Below are positions 25,834 to 35,700 of a stretch of DNA of 64,000 nucleotides, piece after piece. The position numbers were made by a program, and so were the translations under genes. Origin of the DNA: Paenibacillus_F sp047238265 (GTDB lineage Bacteria; Bacillota; Bacilli; Paenibacillales; NBRC-103111); assembly GCF_047238265.1 (NCBI RefSeq), contig NZ_JBDFMM010000001.1, positions 5,704,001 to 5,768,000 of the forward strand, in the 5' to 3' direction. A model generated the notes under the pieces. That model was not told where the DNA came from. It was given only the letters and a program-made list of their open reading frames with translations, and searched no databases. Each line of letters starts with the position of its first letter. Position 1 is the stretch's first letter.

Positions 25834-27393
25834 TTATTGGGGCTCATCAAAATGACTGATCAAGGCCAATGCCTCTTCGTGATGAGGCTCAAGCTCCAAC
25901 AACTTTCTTGTATAACTCACTGCATCTTCCACTAAGTCTAACTCGAAACAACAGATGGCGAGACAATAATAAACGGTGGATACGACCTCATCCTGCTCTT
26001 GTTGTACCGAAATTTCCAAATATCGTTTGGAGTGCTCATACATGTCCATCTCAAAGAGGATCAATCCGGCATCAAGCGCCAGATCATAACGCTGCTCCAT
26101 GACGTAGTACGATGACCACATCAGCTCTATGCCTCTCAACAAGTCGAGTTTTTCTTCATCGTTTGCATCCGGTAACAGACTGGAAATCTGCTTCGCGCTC
26201 TGAATGAAAAATTCCGCATCGTACCCGCCCAGACGCCAAAAACTTAAGATTTGCTCCAGTCTCATGCTGTCCAGATTCCGGTCTACCCATCCCTTCATAC
26301 TAAAAAACTCATCCGGACCAAAGCGTTCGATGCACCGGCGATAAGCCAGTCTCATATTCGCATAGTCCGTCGGTTTATCCAAATGAAGGATACAGCCGAC
26401 ATTTATATTTTTATAATGGTGGGGAGGAAATAACGCCTCGGCTCCTCTTTGTTCAAAAACATGTACAAACGCATGGTAGTTGGCCGTTAAAGAAAAACTT
26501 CCATGCAGGATCAGCTCCGGCGGCTCCGCGAATTTCCAGTTATCCAGCAGATGATCTCCTTTGTCTGCCGTTATCAACAGGAAGCCGGCCTGAGACAATG
26601 AATTCAAACGCTGTAAACAAGTTAATCCCGCGGCCGGAAATAAAATATGAGAGTCTTCCAGCTGCTCCTGATAAAGGGAGATGACATCGCGATAAGGATA
26701 AGTTTCCTGCTCGTACTCGGGGGCCCGCCGGTGCTCATAGTGTAAAGTGATTTGATTTAGCCATTCCGACGGTTTGAGGGAATCCTTATGTTCGGGATAC
26801 TCGACATCGACATCCGCCTCATAAATCTGCCCCTCGCTCACATAAATCAGCTCTTGCGGGATACCGTCAAAAAAGTAGTTGGCCACAATAATCAACGGCT
26901 GTGTTAAATCTCCTTCATCAATGGTTGCACCTGATACCACGAGGTTAAGTACCGTACCATGGACAGCGTCAAACTGCGCAAAATCGAGCACCCCCTCGGT
27001 TATGAAAGATTGCAGGGCGGGATGTTCCTTCCACGCCAGAACATTGCTCATCGCCAAATCCGTCATGACATAGCGGAACGGAGGCAGCGATATTCCCGCG
27101 TAGTCCCTCATCTGACACAATTCATACAGCACATGGTAAGCGAAACGTCCGGCTCCGGCTCCAAGCTCTACAATTGTAACCGGCTCCGAACCATACCCCT
27201 TATTCGCCCGGTCTTGAAGAAACCCAAAGATCATTTCCGCATAGGCGGCGGCGATCATCGGATTACTCGTTATGTATTGAGGAACCTGGTCATTGTTCCA
27301 TGCCTTCGTTCCCGCTTCTTCATAATATTTTCGCTGGATATTCCATATAGGCGCTTCACTGAAGCGGTAACGCTCTTTCTTGTTATCTGTCAT
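25834..27393 (-). CDS. MidA/COG1565-like SAM-dependent methyltransferase with TPR-like C-terminus
   Basis: 519 residues. The N-terminal part (about 1-280) is a Rossmann methyltransferase: VTIVELGAGAGRFAYHVLYEL is motif I, then YVMTDLAMSN and LIIVANYFFDGIPQELIYVS, the arrangement of the mitochondrial NDUFAF7/MidA family. The last 130 residues (SLLPDANDEEKLDLLRGIEL onward, repeated Y-x-L-A-x-x-G/C pairs) form two or three TPR-like helical hairpins. NDUFAF7 methylates an arginine of complex I; bacterial substrates are unknown. Monocistronic and soluble. Confidence 0.8.
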   Translation of the reverse strand: MTDNKKERYRFSEAPIWNIQRKYYEEAGTKAWNNDQVPQYITSNPMIAAAYAEMIFGFLQDRANKGYGSEPVTIVELGAGAGRFAYHVLYELCQMRDYAGISLPPFRYVMTDLAMSNVLAWKEHPALQSFITEGVLDFAQFDAVHGTVLNLVVSGATIDEGDLTQPLIIVANYFFDGIPQELIYVSEGQIYEADVDVEYPEHKDSLKPSEWLNQITLHYEHRRAPEYEQETYPYRDVISLYQEQLEDSHILFPAAGLTCLQRLNSLSQAGFLLITADKGDHLLDNWKFAEPPELILHGSFSLTANYHAFVHVFEQRGAEALFPPHHYKNINVGCILHLDKPTDYANMRLAYRRCIERFGPDEFFSMKGWVDRNLDSMRLEQILSFWRLGGYDAEFFIQSAKQISSLLPDANDEEKLDLLRGIELMWSSYYVMEQRYDLALDAGLILFEMDMYEHSKRYLEISVQQEQDEVVSTVYYCLAICCFELDLVEDAVSYTRKLLELEPHHEEALALISHFDEPQ

Positions 27394-27685
27394 TTCATCG
27401 ATCCTGCTCTCTGGAAGTCATTGAATTGGCTCTACGTATAACTTACATCAATAAGTCCTTTTTTTATACACCTTGTATCAAAACCCTGGCTATTGCCCGT
27501 CCGCTTATGCCAATAGCTTCTTCTCCAACGCTGTTATTCAGGGTAGCACTCATTGTGTTGTCTGTAACGTGATTTTTTTTGCCTTCCGGTATTTATGTTA
27601 CTATTAACTGGACTTATAAAAAAGAGCCGAAATCCGCATTTCTCTTACGCACCTAAACTTCACCGGTGAAACGGGGGGTGTCATT

Positions 27686-28324
27686 TTGAGCAAAAAGCCA
27701 TTCATCACAAGGTGGGACGACGAGCAGCTCGCTGAAGCGAACCGGTCTTTGGCCGCCGTTACAGGCAAACAAAACCTGCACAAAAAAGAACGGTCTTTCC
27801 CTTCCTCCCCCTTCGGACAGACAGCTGACGGGTTGGAGGACTTTCGGGGAGTCGAACTCATTGAGACCATTCAATACCTGACGGTACAGGGCGTCGATCT
27901 GTCCTATGCCCGCTTCGTGGAGGCTGCAAGTCTGAACACTTCGGCATTCACAAACTGCCGTTTTAACATGGTAAAACTGGATAGCCGGTACGTGACGCGT
28001 GAATTCAGCCGCTGCTCGTTTCGGGGAGCCAAGCTGAACAATGCCAGGATCGGCGAACGATTTGAGGATTGCGATTTTACGGGAAGCAATTTTAGCAAAG
28101 CCATAGCAAACGACGCGTCATTCATACGATGCCGTTTTTCAGATGTTAACTTTCGCGGCGCTATGTTTATGCATTGCCGGTTTGAGGAATGCAGCTTCGA
28201 AGGGGCAGTTTTTCATAACGGCTCGTTAGCCGGAAGCCGTTTTACGGGAGAGACCGGCCTGCTTCCGGTTTGGGGAAACACGATACTCGATGGTGTGAGG
28301 ATCAATGGGGAGAAGATGACATAA
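27686..28324 (+). CDS. Pentapeptide-repeat protein
   Basis: 212 residues. From about 80 to 190 the chain repeats A/C-x-F-x-x units: VDLSYARFVEAASLNTSAF, CSFRGAKLNNARIG, CDFTGSNFSKA, CRFSDVNFRGAMF, CSFEGAVF. These form a right-handed quadrilateral beta-helix. Some members protect DNA gyrase from quinolones or toxins; whether this one does is unknown. The TTG start at 27686 sits after GGGGGGTG. A perfect terminator follows. Confidence 0.88.
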   Translation: MSKKPFITRWDDEQLAEANRSLAAVTGKQNLHKKERSFPSSPFGQTADGLEDFRGVELIETIQYLTVQGVDLSYARFVEAASLNTSAFTNCRFNMVKLDSRYVTREFSRCSFRGAKLNNARIGERFEDCDFTGSNFSKAIANDASFIRCRFSDVNFRGAMFMHCRFEECSFEGAVFHNGSLAGSRFTGETGLLPVWGNTILDGVRINGEKMT

Positions 28325-28628
28325 CCGCTGGAGACGGGATGAGTGAGACGACGGCAAACTTCAACCTCCCGCTTCAAGTACCGGCTCCAGCCTGACGCGG
28401 TCTAACCGGACTTTTTTCTGGAAAACACGAGCAGAGACACAAAAAATCCCGGTTGTCCGGGATTTTCCGCTAGGTGTTCAAGAGAGGCTTGAACATGACT
28501 AGGGAGCCGCTTTAATCGCAGGCTGCCGTATTGTATGGTAGGGAAGGATGAGCCCCCACTTTGCCGGTTTGCCTGCAAAGCTCCGTAACCGGACTCCTTA
28601 CAGGCAAAGCGCGGCGCCGCCGTATCTT
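28325..28628. other. Intergenic region between convergent genes
   Basis: About 300 bases containing the pentapeptide gene's terminator (28441-28468), a TGTTCAAG/CTTGAACA dyad (28475-28495) and a dyad TTTGCCTG/CAGGCAAA (28568-28608) just after the YczE-like stop that may end that gene. No coding sequence. Confidence 0.5.
28441..28468 (+). terminator. Terminator of the pentapeptide-repeat gene
   Basis: Perfect 10-base arms AAAATCCCGG and CCGGGATTTT around a TTGT loop (28443-28466). Confidence 0.85.
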
Positions 28629-29327
28629 TCAGTGCTTCACTATCTTGGGAGCCAGTCCCTTCTTCGCTCTTGAGCGGTTAAACAGATACGTATACAACTT
28701 GATGTATTGCCCGACAAGGATGGCGTTAAGTATCGTCCCCTCGCGAATGAACATGATTTTATGCAGGAAAATCAGACCGATACACGCCGCAAGCAGGAGC
28801 AGGGAGCAGTCAAAAACGGTTTTAATGTTCCCCCACTTCTTGCCCGTTTTTTTGAACACCGTGTTCACAAACATATCGATAGGCATAAGGACCAGGTTCG
28901 CCTGGATCATCATGAAGAGGCCCAGGGCCAAAGCCGCGTCTCCGAAAACGAGAAGCATTAGCTTTGTATAATACACGTCCAATTTAATAAAGCTGGTGAG
29001 CTGCAGATTAAAATCCAGGAAAAAAGCAAGGGCCAAGGCCGGAATCAGGGAAGCAAAGTTCTTTAATTTAAAATCTTTCGGTAAAACCAGGTAAGTCAGC
29101 AGCAGCATGAAAAGTTCCAGAAGAAAATTATAAGTACCTTGGCTCAGGTTAGGCTGAATGACCGTCATCACCCGGGTAAGACTGCTTTGGGGCGAAATCC
29201 CGATACCGGCCCTTATTGCAAGGCTGACGCCTAAAGTCAGGATATAAATGCCGATTAAATAAAGGATCCAGCGCCTCGTCAAACTGTTGCCTTGCAGCTC
29301 TGCGGGTGCCGTATTGGTTGGTTGCAT
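28629..29327 (-). CDS. YczE/YyaS/YitT-like membrane protein (DUF6198)
   Basis: 232 residues, about five or six helices. Typical opening RRWILYLIGIYILTLGVSLA then IRAGIGISPQSSLTRVM, and the middle PIDMFVNTVFKKTGKKWGNI, which is the family's conserved basic loop. Function unknown. ATG 29327 follows AAGAGGGA. A good cre (CcpA) site lies 69 bases upstream, suggesting carbon catabolite control. It follows the adenine deaminase gene on the same strand with a 216-base gap. Confidence 0.82.
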   Translation of the reverse strand: MQPTNTAPAELQGNSLTRRWILYLIGIYILTLGVSLAIRAGIGISPQSSLTRVMTVIQPNLSQGTYNFLLELFMLLLTYLVLPKDFKLKNFASLIPALALAFFLDFNLQLTSFIKLDVYYTKLMLLVFGDAALALGLFMMIQANLVLMPIDMFVNTVFKKTGKKWGNIKTVFDCSLLLLAACIGLIFLHKIMFIREGTILNAILVGQYIKLYTYLFNRSRAKKGLAPKIVKH

Positions 29328-29395
29328 ATACCGTCCCTCTTCCTACATGTTTTTTGTAATCCCGGGCTTGCCTGGTCGACTTATTATCTCAATAA

Positions 29396-29409
29396 CGGAA
29401 GCGCTTACA
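29396..29409 (-). promoter_or_regulatory. cre-like (CcpA) site upstream of the YczE-like gene
   Basis: TGTAAGCGCTTCCG on the minus strand, matching the cre consensus TGWAARCGYTWNCW at all but the last base. Confidence 0.6.
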
Positions 29410-29543
29410 CAATATAAAAATCACAGCGGCTTCCTCATGACTTTGGTCCCCGTCCCCGGAGAATGCCTGAATCGGCATCCTCTCGTCAGGACATCGTTTC
29501 GCCTCTTCATCAAAAACTACGCTGAACTCCGAAGTCTTTCTTG

Positions 29544-31271
29544 CTATTCCATGAAGCGGAAGCGGTGCAGGGAAATAAACAGGCTCAGGAGCTTGTTCAC
29601 GACCGGCTCGCCTTCATTACGGTTTCCGAATTCCTCCAGGGCAGCATCGATTGCACCCGCGCTAGACGTTAGTTCGTTCACGGTCATATCCGCCATCACT
29701 CCGTAAATTTCGAGAGGCATGACGGCTTTATTCATTTTGTTCTCCGTTACGATACAAGCTCCGGAATACTGATCCACCTCTTTGGCACAGTGGCACATTT
29801 CTTCGCTGTCCTGTCCGACGACGACAAAGTAAGGCTTTGGAGCCGGCCAGAAAGTGGCGACCGCGCCGCGCTCTATGGACACGCCTTTGAACAGACCGTT
29901 GACTACGTGCCGTTTACCGTTGGCATAACGCTGAATGACCGACAGGCGGCTGTACTTCTCTCCTTCATATTCCGGAACAACTTTGCCGTCTTTCAGCGGA
30001 ACCCAGATTTCATGATAGAATTTGGCATGTCCGCGGCCGTAGACGTCGAACAAATAGACTTTTGCCTGCGTACCGTCTTCCGATATTTCCATAGGCACGA
30101 TATCGAGCTGTTCCGGTGTCAGGTCATCCAGTCCGGGCTTCCCTTTTGTACGCATCGAAGAGTAGTCGATATCCGCGTTTTTAAGCATTTTTTTGTCCTT
30201 CGCGATCAGCTCGCCGTCTTTAAAAACATAGAGAGGATTTATTTTAGACAGGCTGTCGGTCAAGACGATATCCGCAAAGCGTCCCGGCGTCAAAGACCCG
30301 ATCTCATCCTCCATGTGGAACGATTTTGCCGTATTGTAGGAAGCCATTTTGATGGCCTTGATAGGAGGGATGCCCATTTCGGTACAGAGGGAGATAATCC
30401 AGTCCATATGCCCCATCTTTAACAGCCGTTCGATGGAAATATTGTCCGTGCACAGCATAAAGTTATCCGTCGGGAACTTGCGGTCCACGATCGATCTAAG
30501 CAGGGTTTTAATCACTTCGCTGCTGCCTACGCCGAACTTGATTTGAGTGGCCAGGCCGTAGCGGATGCTTTTCTCGATATCGTCCCCCGTCCAGACGTCG
30601 TGATTATTCGAAACGCCGATCGCGGGCAGATAGTTCAAGATCATATCGGAAAGAGCGGTCACTCCCCAATGCCCGTTCATAAAACCGCCCTTCTCCCTAA
30701 GCCAGGCGGCTTTGCGGAAATCATCCTCATCGCCCGAGCTGTAGGTAAAGTGCTCAAATTCGCCCAGACCGATGACCGGCTCTATGTCCAGGACCGCTTT
30801 GGTGACTTCGGCGGCCGTCTTTTTACCCGGTGCAAACGCATACAATCGGTAAGGCAGCTTATCGTATTCCTTGAACAAATCCCGGGCGGCTTGAATGCCG
30901 TTCTCGCCTGCCGCGCTAAGCAGATCGAGGCATTCCGCATAGATCGTCGTAGTCCCGCAAGGAACCATCGCTTCGGCCAGCGCCGTCGGATTTGCCAGTT
31001 GAGATTCGAAATGGAGATGCGCATCGATCAAACCGGGAATCGCATACAGCCCTTGCCCGTCAAAAACTTCTTTTACTCGAATCAGAGACTCGTCCGGGTT
31101 AAGCGCAACGATGCGTTTATCATAAACCAAGATAGAACCCTGGTAGACCGTTTCGCCATGCACATCCAAAATGTTCAAGTTTCTCAGAAGGAGATCGGCT
31201 TCTTCTTTTCCTTTTAAAACGTCAAAAATGGCATGAACTTTAGCAAGCTGATTGACTTCCGTTTGTTTCAT
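29544..31271 (-). CDS. ade: Adenine deaminase
   Basis: 575 residues; deaminates adenine to hypoxanthine and ammonia in purine salvage. Amidohydrolase fold with metal site GLIDAHLHFES, then VPCGTTTIYAEC, GLGEFEHFTYS, VSNNHDVWTGDD and CTDN; SLTPGRFADIVLTD ends the barrel. The C-terminal domain has SIERGAVATFWPAPKP. Start ATG 31271 follows AAAGGAGA. Two LacI-type operators lie 84-165 bases upstream, so transcription appears to be controlled by the LacI gene next door. Some homologues act on other amidines, so strict adenine specificity is inferred from family. Confidence 0.9.
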   Translation of the reverse strand: MKQTEVNQLAKVHAIFDVLKGKEEADLLLRNLNILDVHGETVYQGSILVYDKRIVALNPDESLIRVKEVFDGQGLYAIPGLIDAHLHFESQLANPTALAEAMVPCGTTTIYAECLDLLSAAGENGIQAARDLFKEYDKLPYRLYAFAPGKKTAAEVTKAVLDIEPVIGLGEFEHFTYSSGDEDDFRKAAWLREKGGFMNGHWGVTALSDMILNYLPAIGVSNNHDVWTGDDIEKSIRYGLATQIKFGVGSSEVIKTLLRSIVDRKFPTDNFMLCTDNISIERLLKMGHMDWIISLCTEMGIPPIKAIKMASYNTAKSFHMEDEIGSLTPGRFADIVLTDSLSKINPLYVFKDGELIAKDKKMLKNADIDYSSMRTKGKPGLDDLTPEQLDIVPMEISEDGTQAKVYLFDVYGRGHAKFYHEIWVPLKDGKVVPEYEGEKYSRLSVIQRYANGKRHVVNGLFKGVSIERGAVATFWPAPKPYFVVVGQDSEEMCHCAKEVDQYSGACIVTENKMNKAVMPLEIYGVMADMTVNELTSSAGAIDAALEEFGNRNEGEPVVNKLLSLFISLHRFRFME

Positions 31272-31354
31272 AGGTTCGTTCTCCTTTGTAAAAAGAAATG
31301 TATAAGCAGAGCTGGGCTCAAGACTTATCCGGACTCAATAATCGTTTCACAATA

Positions 31355-31378
31355 AATTAGTTAATCGATTAACTAATT
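31355..31378. promoter_or_regulatory. LacI-family operator O1 (perfect 24-bp palindrome)
   Basis: A perfect 24-base palindrome centred on TAATCGATTA, upstream of ade. Its core GTTAATCGATTAAC has the central CG and A/T flanks usual for LacI/GalR operators. Confidence 0.88.
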
Positions 31379-31418
31379 GGGATTAAAAAAAGGAACCTTG
31401 CAAACTTATTAAAAATTA

Positions 31419-31434
31419 AGTTAATCGTTTAACT
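31419..31434. promoter_or_regulatory. LacI-family operator O2
   Basis: AGTTAATCGTTTAACT, same core as O1 with one change, 60 bases further from ade. Confidence 0.85.
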
Positions 31435-31526
31435 AAACGTTTAAAAGAACGCCCCACTCCAGAATACGAAACCGGCATTTTCCAATCTGCGCGGCTGCCT
31501 CATTCAGCTTCTGACGGTTCCGAATA

Positions 31527-32504
31527 TCAGGTGGAGTTTCGTTCGATAATCAAAGGGTCCAAAACCGTTACCGGTTCAATGGCCTGTTTGCGGATCTGGC
31601 CTAAAATCATTTCCGCGCTTCTGACGCCCAGTTCCCGGTTCTGCAAATCCACACAGCTAAGCTCCGGCGTGGAAATTTCAGACATCAGGGAATTGCCTAG
31701 GCTTAATACCGCCATATCCTGCACAATCCGAATATCGGATTTGTTCAAAGCCTTGGTTAAATAAATAGCGCTTAATTCATTCAGTACAAATACGCCGTCA
31801 ATGTTGTTCTCAAGAAGCGTGGAGACGCAACGGTCAGGCAGTTCCCTGCCCTCTTCAATGACCATGATCAGCGGTTCGCATGCCCCGTCTCCGGCTTGTC
31901 TAAACCCTTCAAGAAAGTAATCCAGCAGCGGGTCCGGCAAATGCTTATGCACGATAGCCAGTTTACTTTTCCCTTTTGAGAGAAGATGCTCCGCACCTAG
32001 TTTCCCCGCCTTTACCAGATCGGGATATACCAGCGGAAAACCCTTATAAGGAATGCATCTGTTCGCATACACAACGGGAATCTCCCATTCGAGAACACTT
32101 TGAATGCTTTCTTGAAAAGATTTATCCGAGAACAATCCGATAAAGATGATTCCCGCTATCATATTCTCACGCATCAGCTGAAGAATGTCCTCTTCATTCA
32201 TATTCTGATTGTCTACTTCATAAACAAAAAGATTATAATGATGACTGCTTAACGTTTGACTGATCCCGGAAGTAATCTCGGAGTAGTATAGATTGTTTAT
32301 CTTGGGCAAGATGACGGCAACATTAGATGTTTCATTACGCTTGAGCGCTTTGGCCACTACATTGGGTATGTATCCAAGCTCTTTGATGGCCTGCTGAATC
32401 CGGGCTTCCGTCGTTTTTTTAACCACGATATTGGAGTTTAAATATCTCGAAACCGTACAGGCGCTCACATTCGCATGCTTGGCAATATCCTTGAGAGTTG
32501 CCAT
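31527..32504 (-). CDS. LacI/GalR family regulator of adenine deaminase
   Basis: 325 residues: N-terminal HTH TLKDIAKHANVSACTVSRYL with the hinge GYIPNVVAKALKRNETSNVA, followed by a periplasmic-binding-protein-like sensor domain (AGIIFIGLFSD, GVFVLNELSAI, ending VTVLDPLIIERNST). Start follows GGGGGGAGG. Three copies of a GTTAATCGWTTAAC operator flank the gene: two between it and ade and one before its own start, so it probably represses both. The effector is likely a purine or a sugar phosphate, which is inference. Confidence 0.92.
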   Translation of the reverse strand: MATLKDIAKHANVSACTVSRYLNSNIVVKKTTEARIQQAIKELGYIPNVVAKALKRNETSNVAVILPKINNLYYSEITSGISQTLSSHHYNLFVYEVDNQNMNEEDILQLMRENMIAGIIFIGLFSDKSFQESIQSVLEWEIPVVYANRCIPYKGFPLVYPDLVKAGKLGAEHLLSKGKSKLAIVHKHLPDPLLDYFLEGFRQAGDGACEPLIMVIEEGRELPDRCVSTLLENNIDGVFVLNELSAIYLTKALNKSDIRIVQDMAVLSLGNSLMSEISTPELSCVDLQNRELGVRSAEMILGQIRKQAIEPVTVLDPLIIERNST

Positions 32505-32540
32505 TGAACCTCCCCCCCTTAGAAGTTTGGTAACGCTTTC

Positions 32541-32554
32541 GTTAATCGTTTAAC
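32541..32554. promoter_or_regulatory. LacI-family operator O3 (autoregulatory)
   Basis: GTTAATCGTTTAAC, identical to the core of O2, 37 bases upstream of the LacI start. Confidence 0.85.
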
Positions 32555-32711
32555 TTATTTGAAAACATAGTACCACGGAGAAGTGAATTTGACAACAACA
32601 TTCTGTCTGCTTGTCCCGGACGCCCGCATGACTTGTAAAATTACGGCCAGTCTCAAAGGATTTTTGCCGCCGGCAACGAATTCAGCAAAATTTTATTTAG
32701 CTATGCTGCCT

Positions 32712-32757
32712 CAAAAAAATAAGCTCCCCCGATATTGATTAAGGGGAAGCTTATCTC
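32712..32757 (-). terminator. Terminator of the SLH metallophosphoesterase gene
   Basis: ATAAGCT-CCCC and GGGG-AGCTTAT arms (32719-32730, 32743-32754) with a T-run on the minus strand. Confidence 0.78.
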
Positions 32758-32765
32758 TAGATCAC

Positions 32766-35700
32766 TTACTTTTTAAGGTATTTCAGCAAAGATGCGATCA
32801 TGGTTACCGATTCGGCCCTCGTAGCCGTTGCGTCCGGTGCGAATTTATTGTCGCCCATTCCCTGAATGAGTCCCTCTTTAGCCGCCGCGGCTACATAAGG
32901 GGCTCCCCACGAAGGAATCTTGTCCGAATCCGAGAATGCAGGTTCTGCATTCGGATCGACGGTGATTTTGGAGGCGCGAACGATTAAGGTAACCAGTTCC
33001 AGCCGGGACAGAGATTGATTCGGCCGAAGAGTATGGTCGGAAAATCCGTCGATTAACCCTGCACTCACAGCCTGAGAAACATACACCTGCGCCCACTCCG
33101 GAACTGTTTGCGCATCCGTAAAAGCGACGTCCGCCCCTGTGTCTTTCAACTGAAGCGCCCTGGCAAGCATCGAGATAATCTCAATGCGGTTAATTTGCTT
33201 ATCCGGCTTGAACGAACCATCCTCGTATCCCGCGATAAATCCTTTCTCAAGCGCTTGGATAATGACGGAATAAGCCCAATGATCTTTAATATCCGTTAAT
33301 TGCACTTGCGGTTTGGGAGTCGGTTTTCCTCCGCCTGTATTCGTGTTGCCGTTGTTTCCGCTGCCGTTGTTGCTGCCGTTATTGCCACTGTTACTGTTGT
33401 TGCCATTGGTACCATTGTTGCCTGTATTGCCGGCATTGTCGCCGCTGCCGTTATTGCCGTTGCCGCTATTGCCGCCGCCATCGTTACCGCTATTGCCATA
33501 AACGGCAATAACTTCATCCGAGCTGTTCTTGCCGCTCATGGCCTTAATAGCAAATTGATAGGTTTTGGACGGGTTAAGATTAGTCAACGCATACGTCGCA
33601 GAGCTCACCGTCGGAACCACTCTTGCGTTCCAGTTTGCTCCCAATTGGTCATTTTTTTCATAGATTCGGTAAGCCGTCGGTGCCGGACCGCCTTGCGGAG
33701 CATTCCATGTGAGCGTGGACTGTCCGTTTTGAATGGTACTCATCCGGGCATCTCTAACCGGGTTAGGTTTCGCATCCGTTTTTTGAACGCTGAATTGATC
33801 GTACAGGTCTGTCGTTCCCGTCTCCGTCGTCGTATACACTTGGAACGACATCGAATTATCCGTGACCGTTATACCCGTGAACATTTCTTTGCCGGGCTGC
33901 CCGTACTTAGCGGCAAAAGGGAACGGTCCCGCTTTTGGCGTATAACGCTTATCTCCCGCCGCATTGCTCACCAGATACAAAGTTCCTTTCGGGTCGATTA
34001 TCTGGTTATTCTCATTGGTCGATGTCTTCTCCGGCACATTATCAAACATCGGATATGTTCTCGTGTAGGTATGATCATGACCGCTAAGCACGACATCGAT
34101 ACCCAATTCGTCGAACAAAGCCGTCAGCTTTTTACGGAAGAACAGGACATCGCTGTCGTTCGTGTGACTCGCCACGGAGTACGGCGATTTATGGAACATT
34201 ACGATTTTCCACTTCTTGTCTGTTTTGGCCGCTTCCGCACGCAGCCATTCTTCTTGTTTCTTGTAGACGGTATCGATGCCTTTGGCTTCGTTATACTCGG
34301 TGTTAATCACCATAAAGTGAGCAGGACCGTAATCGAATGAGTAAACCGATCCGTCCGGCTTCGCTTCCGTGTTTGAAGTGTTAGGCAAATTGAAATGATA
34401 CGTGAAATTATTGTTTGCCTTACTCTCATGATTACCGAGCGCCGGTACCACCGGCAGCTTGGAGAAAAGATCCTTCGGCTGGTTCAGCAGCCACATCCAT
34501 TGGTTCTCGATATCCCCGTTGTCTACAAGGTCGCCTGTGATGGTTACGAACTTGGAGGTCGGGAACTTGTTAAGGGCTTCCTCTAAAGTGTGCTTCCATG
34601 TGACGTATTCACTTTCCGTCGTCCCTTGAGGATCCGTTGTATAGAGGAATGTAAACGAATCCCCGGACCCCTCGGTGGTAAAGCTGCGAATGTCACTCCA
34701 ATGTCCGTCTTGTCCGTCACCGATCCGGTAGCTGTAAGTTGTGCCCGGCTTGAGACCGGAGGCCGTAACTTTATGGCTGGCATAAGTCGTGAACTTGCCT
34801 GAACTCTTGTCCGAACTGGACTGGTAGACGCTGACCGGCAGTGCCGTTCCCTCGAACGTTTGTGCCGTACCGGCCGGGAACGTACCATTGACGACTTTAG
34901 CGGATTCGGCAATCTCCAGCTTAGTGCCCGTTACGCTGGGATCCGTATACCAGGCGAAACCTTGCGAAGTCTTCGGATCGCCGTTAAACGTCAGGGCGAC
35001 GGCGGACGGAACGACGGGCCCCTTAATCCCTCCTCCGCCTGAAGGGGTCTCATCCGGGTTCGCAACGAGCTTCATATCCCAGTAGAGGTCTGAACTGCTG
35101 TCACTGCGCTGATGGACTTCCGCCGCCAGCACATTGACACCGTTATGTAACACTCCATTTAACACGGCCGTTAAATCCGCTGTTTCTGTTGCAGGCTCGT
35201 TGATCGTAGCGGAGCTGAGCGTTTGGAAATTCGGTTCGCCGTCCGGCATGTTAAAACGGTAAACTTCCTTGCCGTTGATATAGAGAACCGCCCCGTCATC
35301 GATACCGAACGTGCCTACGATTTTCTTATAATCCACGAGATTCTTCACGTCTATCGTCGTGCGGAAGTAAGAAGTCCGATACTTCATACTGGCGTTATTC
35401 CCGTAGCTGATCGGCTGCTTAACGCTGCCGAATGCGTCGGTCGCCTTTCCCGCCGGATACCCGAAAGGTCCGTTTTGTGTGTTCCAAGCGGAGTCTGCGA
35501 ATTGGTCTCCCCTCCAGGCGGCTGCCTGATCGGTTCCGTTATCTAGGTATTTCCATGCCGCGTTCTGAGGCAACAAAACGATGTTTTTCCCGTCTGCAGG
35601 CCCTGTTCCCGAACCACCGCCTGTACCGCCGTTCCCGCTCTGCTTGAGAACTGCCGTCAGTTCCATATCGAAATACAAGTCGGAACTGGAATCGCTCGAA

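Noticed and set aside
33296..33517. Simple-sequence repeat region as a non-coding element
   Set aside because: The GTT/GCC-type repeats encode the Asn/Gly linker of the surface phosphoesterase in frame.
33296..34340. Long open frames opposite the SLH phosphoesterase gene, including a 346-codon one
   Set aside because: They lie antisense to a well-supported gene and arise from its Asn/Gly repeat codons; no ribosome site and no recognisable protein features.
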